The notes under the pieces: model-generated
What the model was told of the DNA's origin: nothing
Database searches by the model: none
The model's input: the letters and a program-made list of their open reading frames with translations, nothing else
DNA from: Roridomyces roridus
Lineage: Eukaryota > Basidiomycota > Agaricomycetes > Agaricales > Mycenaceae
Assembly: GCA_029378245.1 (NCBI GenBank)
Contig: JARKIF010000078.1
Location: 62,001-126,000 of the forward strand
Length of the DNA: 64,000 nt
Reading direction: 5' to 3'
In this document: piece after piece, positions 1 to 11,997 of the stretch
Layout: each line of letters starts with the position of its first letter
Position numbering within the stretch: the first letter of the stretch is position 1
Position numbers and translations under genes: made by a program

Positions 1-1572
1 TTGGATAATGCCTTCTGTGGCAGAGACGGCTTCGTTCAGGCCGTGAGCGAGAGCCTGTGTGAATACGGGCTTCTTCTTTTGGGTTGACCAAAGGCAGAGA
101 GAGCTGGGAGAATATGAGCACCACAGAAATCAAGAGAAGGTAGAAGACAAACCCGCTGTCGCCGCCACTAACAAAGTTGGTTTCGTCAATCATGGCGACG
201 CATTCCATGCTCCCTTCAATGAACTTGGTCGTCTTTTCCCGCGCCTTGCCCTTTCCCCCTCCTTCCTCGTCCTCATCACCAATGTCCTCGTCTTCCCCAC
301 GTAAACCGCCTTCTAAAACCTCCCTCACACGACTGCGGCCTCCGCCACGAAACACAAGCTGTGTCTCGTCCACAATCTTCCAATAACGGGCCGTCTTGTC
401 GCGACCACCGACACTCACGCAGCTCTCTCCGCGTAACGCGTCGATAGCTCGCACGTGGTCTTGGTGCCCGAAGAGTGTCTCGACGTAGCCCATCACCCCA
501 GGTGATAAATCGTACACCTTGAGCGTCCGGTCGTGTGAGCCCGTGTATAGCTGGTGGGTTCCTTTGCGGAACGCGACGGCCTGTTCACGTTCTTCAGCAT
601 TAAGCATGGAAAAAATGGGGTCAACGCACCGAAACGAGGTCTTTATGGCCCACTTGGCCCACAAAGCTTTTTACCCATACGCCCTCTTCCGCGTCCCAAA
701 CACCAACACGGCGATCTTGCCCAGCGCTTGCGAGGTACTTGCCATCCCAGCTCAAGGCAAGATCAAGAACAGCGTCCGTGTGGCCCTCCACCACAGGGTC
801 TGCTGGGCCTTTGCCTTTTCCCTTTTTGGTAGAGCCTTTTATTGGGCGTACTTTGTGGAAGGTTTCCAGCTTTTTACCGGAAGTGAGGTCCCATTTTATT
901 ATGGATCCCTCCTTGCCCGAAGTGAATAGATGCCGCCCCGACTCTGACGCAACGGCGGCGGTTACGGAGAAGCGGTGCCCTCGTGTGCGTAGAGTACCGC
1001 TTGGCGGTTTTGTAAAGTCGATCTAAATGTTGTGCGTTGGATGAAGGATTTATTTTTTGGTACTGAGAGAAACGCACGGTATCTGCAATGAACAGATGCA
1101 TCTTCCCCGAGTGCTCCATGACATCCTGCTTTAGACGCGCAGAAATGAGCTCTCGGTCGATCTCCGCCGCGTCGAATTCGCCCTCGGCTGAGTTGCATGA
1201 GAAAAATAAAAAGATTGCAGGAAGCAGCGCACCAAGCCCCTCCTTGACGCTATCCAAGTACAACTTGGCCAGTCGCAGTCGCTTCTCCGCGGGTGTCTCG
1301 TTCTCGTCCTCGCTTCCACTTGCACCAGGGTCGACGTCGACGTCCGCCGTGAGGTCGAGGTCATCTATATCCCCGCCCTCGTTGTCCGTGCGGTCCGAGT
1401 CGAGCTCTTCATCCGCTTGCCGTTTCTTGGTTTTCTTGGTCGGCGCTGGAGCAGTTTGCTTCTTGGAAGACCCATCTTTTCCGCGTGCAAACTTTTTGGA
1501 TGGGCCCGCTGGACCTGATTCAGAGCGTTTCCGCTTTCGAGGTTTGGATGAGGTGAAGAATGCGTCGGGCAT
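1..1572 (-). CDS. RRP9: U3 snoRNP WD40 protein Rrp9/U3-55K (3' end outside window)
   Basis: Likely orthologue of Rrp9 (human U3-55K), the WD40 protein that binds U3 snoRNA in the small-subunit processome and acts in 18S rRNA maturation in the nucleolus. The start is the ATG at 1572 (MPDAFFTSSKPRKRKR), a basic nuclear-type N-terminus followed by an acidic stretch. The family signature ETPAEKRLRLAKLYLDSVKE comes next. A short intron near 1190-1250 joins KEGL to AEGEFDAAEIDRE, and a second lies near 1030-1080. After it the WD40 blades read well: RGHRFSVTAAVAS, SGKEGSIIKWDL, GHTDAVLDLALSWDGKYLAS, then blades around 380-560 and a VSVGGRDKTARYWKI blade. An insertion near 210-330 is acidic and Gly/Lys-rich. 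The coding sequence runs off the left edge, so the last blades and the stop are not seen. The order of basic/acidic N-terminus then propeller is as known for this family. Confidence 0.88.
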
Positions 1573-1762
1573 TTGAAAATTGACGCAACGCAAATTTTTG
1601 GAAGAGGAAGGAGGTGTCTGATGGGAGCAGAGCCACCATCATTATCTATTGATTCTCTACCTCGTCGTTCTGAGGACGTTCATGGCGAGGCCGTATATAT
1701 TAGATAAACCAGCATGTTGCAGATATTTTACACCACCATTTAATTAAACAACATTCCTCTAC

Positions 1763-3578
1763 TCAGTCACTCTTCTTCGTAGGCGGCATGCTCATCCGCT
1801 TCCCCTGAGGCGGCGGCGGAGTGCCCATAGTGAAGCCCTGGCCAGGAAGCGGCGTGGGCGGGAACACTCCATACTGCGGAGTCCCTGGTGCACTCGGCGA
1901 GTCCCCATTGAATCTCGGAGACGAAATGCCCAGACCCGCGGCATTCGCATTCCCAATGCTCGCAGCGCGCCCACTGTTGTGACCCAAACCGCTACTCGAC
2001 CGTGCACTCATGGGCGGGGGCCCAAATCCTGGCGTGCCGGGTTGTGAGGCGCCATTGTTGCCTGCGTAGGGCGAGAATGGGCTGGCGGGCGGGAAGCTGG
2101 AACTGACGGGCGTGCCGAAAGGAGAGCTGCTACCAAAGGCAGGAGATCCAGGTGTACCCTCCATGACCCAGCCATTGCCCTGTGGAATGAGACGCCCTGA
2201 CTTGGGACGTGCGCGAAGCGAAGCACCGGAGAATTTGCTGCGCAGAGCTGACGCCGAAGCGACAGGCGTGGGCGTGATTTCCGAGTCGGGGTCGCCCACG
2301 ACTGCTTCCACAGCAGCGGTGGTAATCCGAACAGCGTAGCCCATACAAGTGAATACCCCGCCAATGACGCCAACACAGCTGGGGAGATGTGAATATAACA
2401 TCCAAACCAGGTGTTGAAAGAACAAACCGGATAATCAACTGAATAAAGCTGGTTGTCCGCTGGTGAATCGTCAAGCTCATGGGATCCATATCAAACTTGA
2501 AGAAAATCCCAGGCGTCCCGCTGTGGTGGCTGAGCACACGAGTATAGTGGGTCACACTGTACTGATTCGTGTGGAGAGGAGCAGAGCGGGGCGGGACGTA
2601 GGTGGTAGGCACGACGTGCAGGAAATATTGGTATGCAACGAAGGCTAAGCCATGGATTATAGATCTGGTAGTAGCAAAGGGAGAGGAAGACGTACGCTCA
2701 TGGGCCACCTCAAAAGAGTTGTCGAGAGGCTGGACGATATCGGGGAAATAAGGGCCAAAAGAAAACTCAGTGATGACGTGCGAGAGATTCATAACTGGGG
2801 AAATCATTACGAATAGCACAAGAAAGAAGCTGTCCACGTACGCTTATGGTCGACGTGTTCGTGGGACGCGTAGCCGTGGCCGAGAGTTGTGATGTGCAAG
2901 TTAGCAGTCACTTTCTTGACTTCGAGTTGTCCGGAGACTCTGCATCCACGCGCGTCGGGCTCGTGCTTGTACCGGGGCATGTATGGGGTCGAGTCCCATT
3001 GGAGGATGGAGGAGAAGAGACCACGCGACTTGCGCGATTGGGCAATAGCCTGGCGTACAGAGAGTGCAGCGGCGTGCTCCCTTGACACCACGGATGAATA
3101 TATGGAATAGATGGACAAGAAAATAACGCACTTGAGCGAGGTTGCTTGCCCAACGTCAAAGCGCGTTCCATCGCGACGGAGCCCGGACCTGCTGAGGAAC
3201 AGACGGTCCCCAATAGCGTCCCTGAGATCGACACTGATAACTGCTCGGCGTCAGCGATGTGATAAAATATGCAAAGACGAAACGAAACGCACACGAGCAG
3301 GGCATAGCAACGACGAGGTCGACGTTGATATTCATGAAACTGCTCTCCCTGGTGTCGACGCTGAACTCGTGGTCCGGCCAGCCAAAGATGTATTCGCCAA
3401 TATCGTTGAGCATAAGAATAAATGTGACCAAGGCGACGAAGACGGTCAGAAACCCGCGCGAATCTGAACGGGCCTTGTACGTCGAGGGGAGTTTGGGGAA
3501 GGCATCGAACTGAGCGAGGGGAGTCGGGACCGCAGCGTCCAGCTTGTCGAGGATACTGCCTTCACCTTCGACAGACAT
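1763..3578 (-). CDS. ERV41: ER-to-Golgi vesicle protein Erv41 / ERGIC2-like
   Basis: Predicted membrane protein of COPII vesicles that with Erv46 forms a cargo receptor cycling between ER and Golgi. The start is the ATG at 3578 (MSVEGEGSILDKLDAA). The N-terminal cytosolic part has the family pattern LAQFDAFPKLPSTYKARS. The first membrane span follows (GFLTVFVALVTFILMLNDIGEYIFG), then the VDTRESSFMNINVDLVVAMPC luminal motif. After several short introns the luminal domain continues: a GCRVSGQLEVKKVTANLHI stretch, then HVITEFSFGPYFPDIVQPLD, then YQYFLHVVPTTYV, and FKFDMDPMSLTIHQ. A second span (CVGVIGGVFTCMGYAV) lies just before a long Ser/Pro/Gly-rich C-terminal tail ending MPPTKKSD. That tail, about 120 residues, is longer and lower in complexity than in yeast Erv41; a retrieval-type KK motif near the end is suggestive only. 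Introns near 3090-3300 and 2640-2840 were placed by eye. Confidence 0.85.
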
Positions 3579-3825
3579 GGTCGGAGCCAAGAAATTTAGG
3601 GATACGTGTCAGGTATCACGAGATTCGGAGAAACGTAGGTTCTTCTCCAGTCGGAGCTATTCCACGAATGTATGCTGGCCGGAAGGAAAACCGAGTAGCC
3701 CCAGGCTGAACGGGGGCTCGAAAATAAAGCAGAGGGTCGCGGTGAAGAGCAAAATACGATGCCGCAGACGTGCCGATGCCAATTCCTTGGCGGACCAGTT
3801 CAATCAGTAAAGAAGTACAAAGTAT

Positions 3826-6213
3826 CTACGCCTCTCTGCGGTTCAGAGCCCCGATCGTGGCAAAGAAACTCTTGTTTAACGCCGAGACTCCGCGAGAATA
3901 GATCTGGTTGGTGTACACGAGTTCATCGTACATGATGGCAGGCACTTTCTTATCTGCCATTGACGAGCTCGGGTGGATCTTGACGACCTGAGAGCTAGTT
4001 TGGGCACGAGAAAAAAAATGGTTGTGAAGCACGCACCGCTTGCCCGATAGTCTGCTTGTAGCTACCATCAGGCGTGATAAGCGCCGTGTTCTGCGAAAGG
4101 CCATATGCCAGACTCAGAAGCACGGGCTCCTCACGTTCTCCACAACTCACCCGCCAGTCGATACCCTCCCGCTCACATCGCTGCCGCAGCTGCTTCCTGA
4201 TGGATGTGGCTTCACGTAACGTGCGTTCGTTGACAAAATGCGCCAACGCCCACTCTTTACGCGCGCTACGAGAAATTTTATCCACCTTCTCGTCCTCGTC
4301 CGAGCCACCGACAGCCTGATAAGCGCGCAAAGCATTGAGGACTGTCAAGTGGTCACCCGCAGGATGTACAAATTTCCGTCGAGCATCTGCGATAGCCGTA
4401 CGCTTGTCCGCAACATCAACGAAGAGCGTCGAGGATGCTTCAAGGACAGAGATGATATCAAGCACCTCTGCTGTACACGCGTGCTCCTTGGACGCAATGA
4501 GCGCGCGAGCATGAACGGGATTGAGAGGAAAAGCGGCCATTTTCCGCCCAATAGGCGTAAGTTCACGATGCGAGTCGAGCGCTCCAAGGATGAAAAGCGT
4601 CCTTAACGCCGAGCTAACGGTGTCAACGTCCGGAGCATCCATGAGATCAAGCTCCTGGATGTCTTGACCAAGGCAAAGTAACTGCAGGATGCTCTGTGTG
4701 AGATTGCAGCGGAGTATTTCGGGCTCTGCCGTGGGCGCCATTGCGGTAAACGCCTCTTCGGTGTACAACCGATAGCAGTATCCTGGTCCTTCACGCCCTG
4801 CACGCCCGGCGCGTTGCATCGCACTCGACTTGGTGATGTCGCGTGTGAGCAGCGTTTCAAATCCGCCACCCGCACTACCAGTAAGGAAACGGTTCTCCTT
4901 GCTCTTGCCCGTGTCAATGACATATCGCACACCCGAGATTGTAATCGACGTTTCAGCAATGTTGGTGGCAAGAATGCACTTGCGAACACCGCGAGGTGCC
5001 GGGATAAAGATTGCTTTTGTGGTTTGAAGCGCGGCATACATCGGCAGCACGAGCACAGTGGAATGATTGGGAGGGAGCTGGTTTGCGAGGCGTTCGATGG
5101 ACTTTTGGAGGCTTTCAATATCCTCTTGGCCGGGGAGGAATATAAGGACATCTCCAGGGGGTTGATCAACGTGGATCTGGAAGAAGGTCCGCATGGCAGC
5201 GTCAACATAGTCTGTTTGCCCTTGCACGCAATGGTGTATCTTGACGGGATGCTGCCGCCCCTTGACGTAGATAATTTTCGCACTGAAAGAATTGAGTTGA
5301 GAGGATAAATGAGTTCAAAAAACCAACTTGTAGAAAAAGTCGCTGAATTTCTCAGCATCAAGCGTCGCACTCATGATTACGACCTTGAGTGGATTGCCTT
5401 CCTTCCGTTTCCCCTTGGCGTCCGTCCCACCGTTCCGCGCCTTGAGAATGCGTTTCAGATTGGCAAGCAGTAAATCCGTCCGTAGTGTCCTCTCATGTGC
5501 TTCGTCCACGATAATGACCTTGTACCGACTGAGCAGTGGGTCGCCTAGCAGCTCCTGTGTGAGCATCCCATCCGTCATGTAACGTATACGTGTGTCTGGT
5601 CCGCAAGCATCGTCGAAGCGGACTGCATATCCGACAAGCCCGCCAGGGGGCGTGCCTTGCTCTGATGACACGCGCTGAGCCAGGGATATGGCGGCGACTT
5701 TCCGCGGCTGCGTGATACCAATCATGCCCGAGTCTGCGAACCCTGCTTCGAGCAGATATTGTGGGATTTCTATGTACGATGAAAATCAGGGCAAGGAAAT
5801 GGGGCAAGTACGCACGGGTTGTCTTCCCTGAACCCGTCTCCCCGAGCAAAACAGTAACGTCGTGCTCCCTGATTTCTCTAACCAGGGCCTCCTTGCCTAC
5901 TCACCGTTAGCATGCAAGATGCCTGCGCCGCGTGCTACTCACCTTGGGCAATCGGTAGCTGCCGTCGTTGCTCCTGCAGTACGTCCAATGCATTTGCTAG
6001 GCGCTGCTTTTTTCGGGGCGGAGTGCTCTGTGCTTGCGGCTGCTTCGTGTAGTTGGTGGCATTTGTGTTGCCAGTCAACGGTCGTTTCTTGCGGCCATTC
6101 AAGTTGTCGTCGCTGTTGACCTCGACGTAGGCCGGCTTCTTCTTCTTGGGATGCGGTTTACTTGACTTTGCGGGGGAGTTGAAGAGCGGGATTTTCTTCG
6201 CGAGGATGGACAT
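3826..6213 (-). CDS. DHR2: DEAH-box RNA helicase, Dhr2/DHX33-like
   Basis: ATP-dependent RNA helicase of the DEAH family, most like Dhr2/DHX33, which acts in nucleolar 18S rRNA processing; which DEAH subgroup is my inference from the short basic N-terminus and C-terminal motifs. The start is the ATG at 6213. The N-terminus (about 90 residues) is Lys/Pro-rich and nuclear in character. An intron joins QLPIAQ to GKEALVREI, and another splits the P-loop ([10 protein letters not shown] / [11 protein letters not shown]). Motifs in order are [15 protein letters not shown] (Ia), [10 protein letters not shown] (Ib), [10 protein letters not shown] (II, DEAH), [16 protein letters not shown] (III), FLPGQEDIE (IV), [12 protein letters not shown] (V) and [12 protein letters not shown] (VI). 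The HA2 and OB regions follow, ending [28 protein letters not shown] after a last intron near 3980-4030. All catalytic motifs are intact. It lies close to RRP9, another small-subunit processome gene. Confidence 0.88.
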
Positions 6214-6338
6214 GGGAGTTGTGAGAGCATGAAAAAAGTCAAAACTTGATTTGGAACTTCGATCAATCTCCGAAGCGCGCGCCTCTTACAATCTCAGCAT
6301 GTCGGGCTGTGGACACCGACCTTCCTCTTCCTCCAACG

Positions 6339-8926
6339 ATGGAAAACGACGCGTTTTCGAGGCTCGCAATTCTCATGGAGGAGCAAACACGGCTCCTCCG
6401 ACGTATGGATGAGCGTCAAGCTGCCGCTGGTATGATAAACGGACTAGGGTCATTCCAGTACTTAAGCGTCCAGACTTGACCGCGCAGCCAATACCTCAAG
6501 TTCCTGCTACAAGCAATAGCACATGGGGCGCTCTGCTTCGGTCTCGCGTTGCAGAAGTGATACAACCAAAGGTCGAGCGGTGGCGTAGTGGCTTGGATGC
6601 CCTCCTCGTTTTCGTGAGTTCGAATTCATCTGGAGTTTTCTTTTGATTCATATTTTTACCAGCTGGGTCTATTTTCTAGCATCGTCACTGCCTTCCTCGT
6701 TGATTCTATTAATGCACTGCAGCCAGACGAGGTTGCTCGGACGAACGAGCTACTGGTGAACCTCACCGAAATTGTAATACAGCTCAATACAGGTGCTGCA
6801 TTGGATTTCCCTGCTCCAGTTCCGTTCGCCCCCGATCCTGTCAATGTCCGACTCAATTCTTACTGGTTTATTTCGCTCATCCTCAGCGTATGTTGCGAGT
6901 ATTCTACTTGAACACTTTTTCTGATTTGAAGTAGCTGTCTGTGGCCGCCCTCGCTGTCGCCTGCCGCAGCTTCCTGAACATGGTGTTGCTTAGCGGCCAT
7001 GTCAAGGCTGTCGACCGCCTAATCGATATCAACAGGCGGTGGAAGCGCGTAGAGAAAATTCTGGGTCCTGCAACCGAAGTCGTTCCCCAACTGCTCATTA
7101 TCCCCGTCATCCTCTTTTTGGTTGGCCTTCTTGACAATGTTTTCTCTTCCGTCCTCATGCTACGGGTGTTGCCTATTCCTATCACCGTGGCATGTGCCTT
7201 GTCCCTGTTCTTCATCACAGGGCTAGTGGGATTCCTCGCTTTTGCGCTATGGGACGCCATCTTGAGGCCCCATGATTCGCCTTTCCCGTCCACTCTTGCG
7301 CGAGTCACCAGCAGCATTCTCCCCATCACCCGACGTGCTGAATCCTGGCTGCGGCGCAATGTGCCGATGCCCTCCACCTACCACGAGGTTGTACAGGCGA
7401 CGTACGATGATCATACCCTGGATCAAGCGGCTGCGGCCCTCCTTGGTGTGCTCAAATCGGCTTATGTCGTCGAAACAGAATCGGGCGCCACGCTGATTCA
7501 TCTTCTCTCGCCCGAAGCGAGCCGGCGCTGCAACCACACCGCTGCCCGTGTCGTTGTCGAGCTCTCGTACATATTTCGTCCCAGTCCCCCGGGCGGCCGC
7601 TTTCATCATGATTACCTCCTCGATCCGCTCACCCTGGCAGCGAGGAGATCGGTCTCGTTTCGGCCGCTAGTAACACTGTGGCGCTCTGCATATATCAAAG
7701 CGTTGGCTGTCATAATCGGTGTCTTTCCCGACAAAGACTACCCACCTGTGATGGCGATACTCGGTTCGAACTACATGCTGCCGCGTGTCGGAGGAGCGCG
7801 CAATAGACGCTACGAAGAAACCCGGGACCTTCTCCTCGATATATTCTTCGACTTTTTTGCCATGAATTCTGCTGAGGCGTCGCTCCCGCCTTCCGTGGTG
7901 CGGTTATTTGAGCCACGCTTCATTTCGCCGCAGCATGTGCTCGCACTGACACGGTTCCTGGTGGAAAGCGACCAAGAAGAGCGCGCGCTGAGCCTTGTCG
8001 CACTGCTCATGGCTGCAAAGACCCCTTCACTTGTCCTCGCCCTCGCGCATAAGCGGATTTTGGACGAGTCCGGAATCATATGGGATTTGACCGAGGCGCT
8101 AACGGAGGGGTACATTGTCATCAAGTCAGTCCTTACCGGCGTGGATCCGGTTGATGCCAATGACAGCTTGCTCATGGCGGATTTATGTTCGGCGTGTGTT
8201 CTTGGCGTCAAGCGGTGTGCTGAACGGCTTCAGCCCTGCCTACTCAATTCGCCTTGGGCACTTCGGACTTTGGAAGCAGCGTTGTTCCGATTCCCGCACA
8301 CTGAAGCGGCCGCAGCCCTTACAGACCTCATGGCGGAGTTTTCTGATAGCGTACATCCCAGCAGAGAGGGCCATCGCATTCCTCGTCCTCCAGCCCTCCG
8401 AGACAACCGCAGCCTCTTACCGGAGTCAAATCATTGGAACGATCTCACCGACAACTTTGTTCTCAGCGCTGAATTTGACGACGATGACGCACCATTGGCC
8501 GATCTCGAGAAATATCCCCAGGGCCGAACGAATCATCGCTCTTCATCTGCATCGGCAGCCACGCCTTCTATCACCCAGCAGATCCCCCAACGATTCAGTT
8601 GGGCAACGGGCCAGGACGACGTTGATGCGCAACTGCGTTCATCTTCGCCCTTGTCCTTGCCCTTGCAGCCTCCATTCCCCATCTATCGGCGTAACGTCAA
8701 CCCAGCGACGGGCGAGCCAACTACACCCCGGTTGACTTATGGGCTTGCAGACGCACCGACTGGGTTATCCGCTACCCCTGCTCAATGGGATGAGAATGAT
8801 TCTAATGGTGGTCTTGACGAGGTAGCCCGCAGATCCGCACTTCGACGGAGTAGTGCAATCACCGCGAATGTGGGCACCAACAGATCGCCTCGAAGCTCTA
8901 ATCATGATGCTGACGGAGGAGAATAA
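6339..8926 (+). CDS. DUF6535 domain membrane protein
   Basis: Uncharacterised integral membrane protein of a family (DUF6535) that is expanded in mushroom-forming fungi; no function is known. Exons are 6339-6429, 6474-6613, 6663-6887 and 6935-8926, giving 815 residues. Introns are 44, 49 and 47 nt, all GT..AG, and all junctions keep frame. The domain begins with WGALLRSRVAEVIQPKVERWRSGLDALLVF. The first membrane segment, LGLFSSIVTAFLVDSI, is the family hallmark. A short soluble loop and a second span follow (YWFISLILSLSVAALAVA), then a pair of spans near residues 225-285 (LLIIPVILFLVGLLDN and PITVACALSLFFITGLVGFLAFAL). The remaining roughly 500 residues are soluble, helical in appearance and end in a Ser/Thr/Asn-rich low-complexity tail. 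Start choice: the ATG at 6339 gives a coiled-coil-like N-terminus (LMEEQTRLLRRMDERQ) common in this family. The sequence directly after the stop is repeated at 12714-12762. Confidence 0.85.
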
Positions 8927-8929
8927 AAT

Positions 8930-8978
8930 TTCCTGATTGGGATAAAAGCGTAGTGGTGTTGTCGTGTGTTTGTCGGAC
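8930..8978 (+). repeat. 49-bp dispersed repeat, copy A
   Basis: This stretch begins four bases after the stop of the DUF6535 gene. It matches 12714-12762 in 46 of 49 positions by eye, without gaps (core: gggataaaagcgtagtggtg). It is probably part of the 3' untranslated region. A further short match (ttcatgtaca) lies downstream of both copies at unequal distance. Confidence 0.85.
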
Positions 8979-9131
8979 TCATTTTGAGCTATGGACCCGG
9001 ATTCCTTCATGTACAGCAGATACTTTCCAGATGAGTTCCAGGAGGATTCAGAGAATAAATATCAAGACGATGATTCTGATCACGATTGGAGATGATATTA
9101 GTACACGACAAGTATTTCGACAGTTCTTGAA

Positions 9132-10984
9132 TTAATCCTTGCGAGAGTGACGCCCCTTCCCGACGCTGATGAATCCGAGGAGCATGAGCATGCCGAGCAT
9201 GGCCAGGGTGGCCGACATCCCGACGAGACCAGCGCTGACGGGGCTGATCATGGCCTGGTGCTGATATCCAACGCTCTCGTCCGCAAAGACAGTCGATCTC
9301 TCAGCCAATCCCTGGCGTTCAACGAGTCCGTCGCGTCTGGACACTTGTCCCGTGGCCGCAGCCTTTGTCAGAGCGGCACACCCACGATCCTGGGTATTGT
9401 TGCACGCGGCGCACCAAGCCGAGGTGGAAGGGATCAGGGCCGGAGTGACAAAGTTGATGAGATCAGTCAGCGGCACGTCGTGCGTCTGCCCAAGGAAGTT
9501 GTACGTCGTAAAGTCGGCTTCGTCGGTGCCGTTCTTGAACTTGAGGCGCAGCACGGCGTCTCCTCCTCCAGCGGGTTGGCGCACCTCCAAGACCACGGCG
9601 GCGGCGTAGTTGACTGTATTTTTGTAAGAATATATCCTGTTTGCAGCAACTTCTCGAGAGACAAACCTATGTTGGCAAGCCTGGGATTTTGCTGTGCGGC
9701 TCCAGTCATATTGAAAAGACTCAGGAAGGGTTTGTAAGCGAGGGATTGGTAGGCGATCTTGAGAGGATTGCTCGCGTTGGCGATGGCTTGGAGTTCTTGA
9801 ATCATGACCGGCAGAATGGTCCGTCCAGCAATGTTTCCGATGCCGTTCAGCTGCGCGGAAGTGAAAACACCGTGTTCGTGATAGTTGGCCAAGGCCCGGA
9901 CTTGTTGGAGGAACGTACGAGGAAGACGGTGGGCGAAAGTGGCCTAAAACGATTAAATCAGTTTCCAACGGCGAGAACGGACGGGAAGGAGGCGCGGACA
10001 TTGTGGATGCTATGATTGAATCAGTACTCCAATGGGGAGCGAAAAAAAAATCGCACGATTGCACATTGACGTAGTCAAACACGTTATAAATGTTCACAAG
10101 GGTAACCGGGCGACCATCGAGGAAAGGGGGGAGCAGGGACAAAAAGTGGGCGCTTTCATTCGCCTTCTGGAGGAACTCGGGCGAGTTGTAGAACGCCAGG
10201 GTCGCCGCGTCGAAAGTCTAACCGTCGGATATTAGAATGTGATCAGTTCGGTGCAGGACGATGTTACCGCGCAATTGGTATACCCCTCGAGCGAGACGTC
10301 GTTCGCGGGCTCAACGGACTCGACTGTTCCATCCGTTAACCCATGCATGCGAACGATACTTGCTCAACTTACTCGGGACATACTGATATCCACCCAACGC
10401 CCCTTCAACTGTGGTCCCATTCGCGAGAGTGGTCGTAAAGGAGGGGGTGGCGGGGAACAATCCTTGAAGAAGGGCGACAGCAGAGTCGTATATCACACCA
10501 AGCTCACCGCCAGCGTCGGCGCGGACGTGCTGAAAGATGTCAGAGTCACATCAAACAAATCACAGTACACACAACACTCACGATCTGGGTCTGGTCGAAC
10601 AAATGAGCGGCGATACCAGGAATGAACAATGGCGAGTGAGAGTCCAGATATTTTGCCCGAAGCTGCTGGCCAAGTTGGAACTCTTGCACCTATTATCAAA
10701 ATATCAGCAATTTGCTGAAAAGTTTCGGTGCTGTCTTACGGTCCCAAGCGGAGTAATGGACGTGAGACTGGCAGTGTACGTGAGGGGGTCCTGGTAGAAT
10801 CCTTGCAGAGAATGTGAGCATGTAGCTGCGTCCAGTCGCCTCCCATATACCTTCACGATCGCCGTGCCTTTCAACAAATCCATGAGCAGCATCCTAATGT
10901 TTGAAATTGAACGCATTACCTGGTCAGAATCATGACGCCCATGAGAGTACCATCGTTGCTGGGAGTGGTCCTATCGTTGGACAT
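9132..10984 (-). CDS. Histidine acid phosphatase family protein with C-terminal membrane anchor
   Basis: Member of the branch-2 histidine phosphatase superfamily (acid phosphatase/phytase fold); substrate unknown. The proposed start is the ATG at 10984. Splicing 10984-10920, 10867-10851 and 10801 onward gives GVMILTRHGDREGFYQDP, the catalytic RHGxR motif. The middle exon is only 17 nt and supplies the core of that motif. Further exons give ITPLGTVREFQLGQQLRAKYLDS, AHLFDQTQI and VEPANDVSLEGYTNCA, then NYHEHGVFTSAQLNGIGN, VVLEVRQPAGGGDAVLRLKFKNGT and a Cys-rich part (WCAACNNTQDRGCAAL). Near the C-terminus a hydrophobic segment (GLVGMSATLAMLGMLMLLGFISV) is followed by a basic tail GKGRHSRKD and the stop at 9132-9134. 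That fits a single-pass anchor with most of the protein on the other side. No N-terminal signal peptide is visible from this start, so an upstream exon could be missing. Confidence 0.78.
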
Positions 10985-11997
10985 GTTGGTTCCGGGAGGA
11001 TGAGGACTTGAGTCGTTTCTTGCGCCTCTTTATGGGTCTGCAGTTCAGCTGCATGTGATGAAGCAACGACATTTATTCTTTTGGAGATGTGCCTCAGTCT
11101 GACTCTAGCGCCAGGGGCAACTAATCCCAGCATTCTACCGTTCAGCAGGTGTCAAGGACGTCGTAGTCTGGCAGGAAGACGTCACCGCGGTTCATTGAGA
11201 ATGAAGAGATGTACGAACCCCTTCAGTAAGATAATGAAACCGGTGCGGGGGATGGGAGACCTGGATGGGAAACTATGTGGACCGCGATGCGCCAACCGTT
11301 GAATCTCTTGCCGCAGAAAGATATTCGCGTGCGAATGTCGGACGAAATAGACCTAATTTCGCGGGGCCCTATGCCAAGCCAAGCCAAACCGCGCTCACCA
11401 AAGAGCGAGGTACGAATGACTTTACTGCACTGGCCGGTCCAGGCTCGCCAAGTCCAACTAGATGGTTATCAGATCCGTCTCGAACGTTTGAACAACTTGT
11501 GATGTCGCGCTTCCGAGAGACGGTTATCCCGCCCGAGCCTGTAGTTCCTGGATCCGCGGCAGTAGTTCCATTGTTGAATTAACCGGTGTCCCAGTCGAGG
11601 AACTGGGTACCCAATTGCGGCATAGCACCCGTTCAAGCCGAATGTGGAATCTAATACTTTCCATTTTTGCTCCGCTTCGCGAAACAAAAAGTTGCAGACC
11701 CTGTGAAGCGCCGGCCGGGCCATGGCGCGAAGACAGACAGCTTGAAAGAGTGTCGCCATATAATTTACCCAGTGGGAATTGGATTAACTTGAAGAGGCCA
11801 AGCTTGGGCGAATGCACGCGAGACAGTGTGCCTGTAGCGCATGGTGCGATGCTGGAATGAACGTTGACAATAAGCGCTCCGTAAGGCAGCGGTCAAGCGA
11901 GACCCTGAGCGGTAGGTGCTTTTGGAATCTGCCACACGAAGGATAATCTTCATGTAGAATAGAAGTTTGTGCTGAGAGACGAGGTGTTGAAAGCAAG

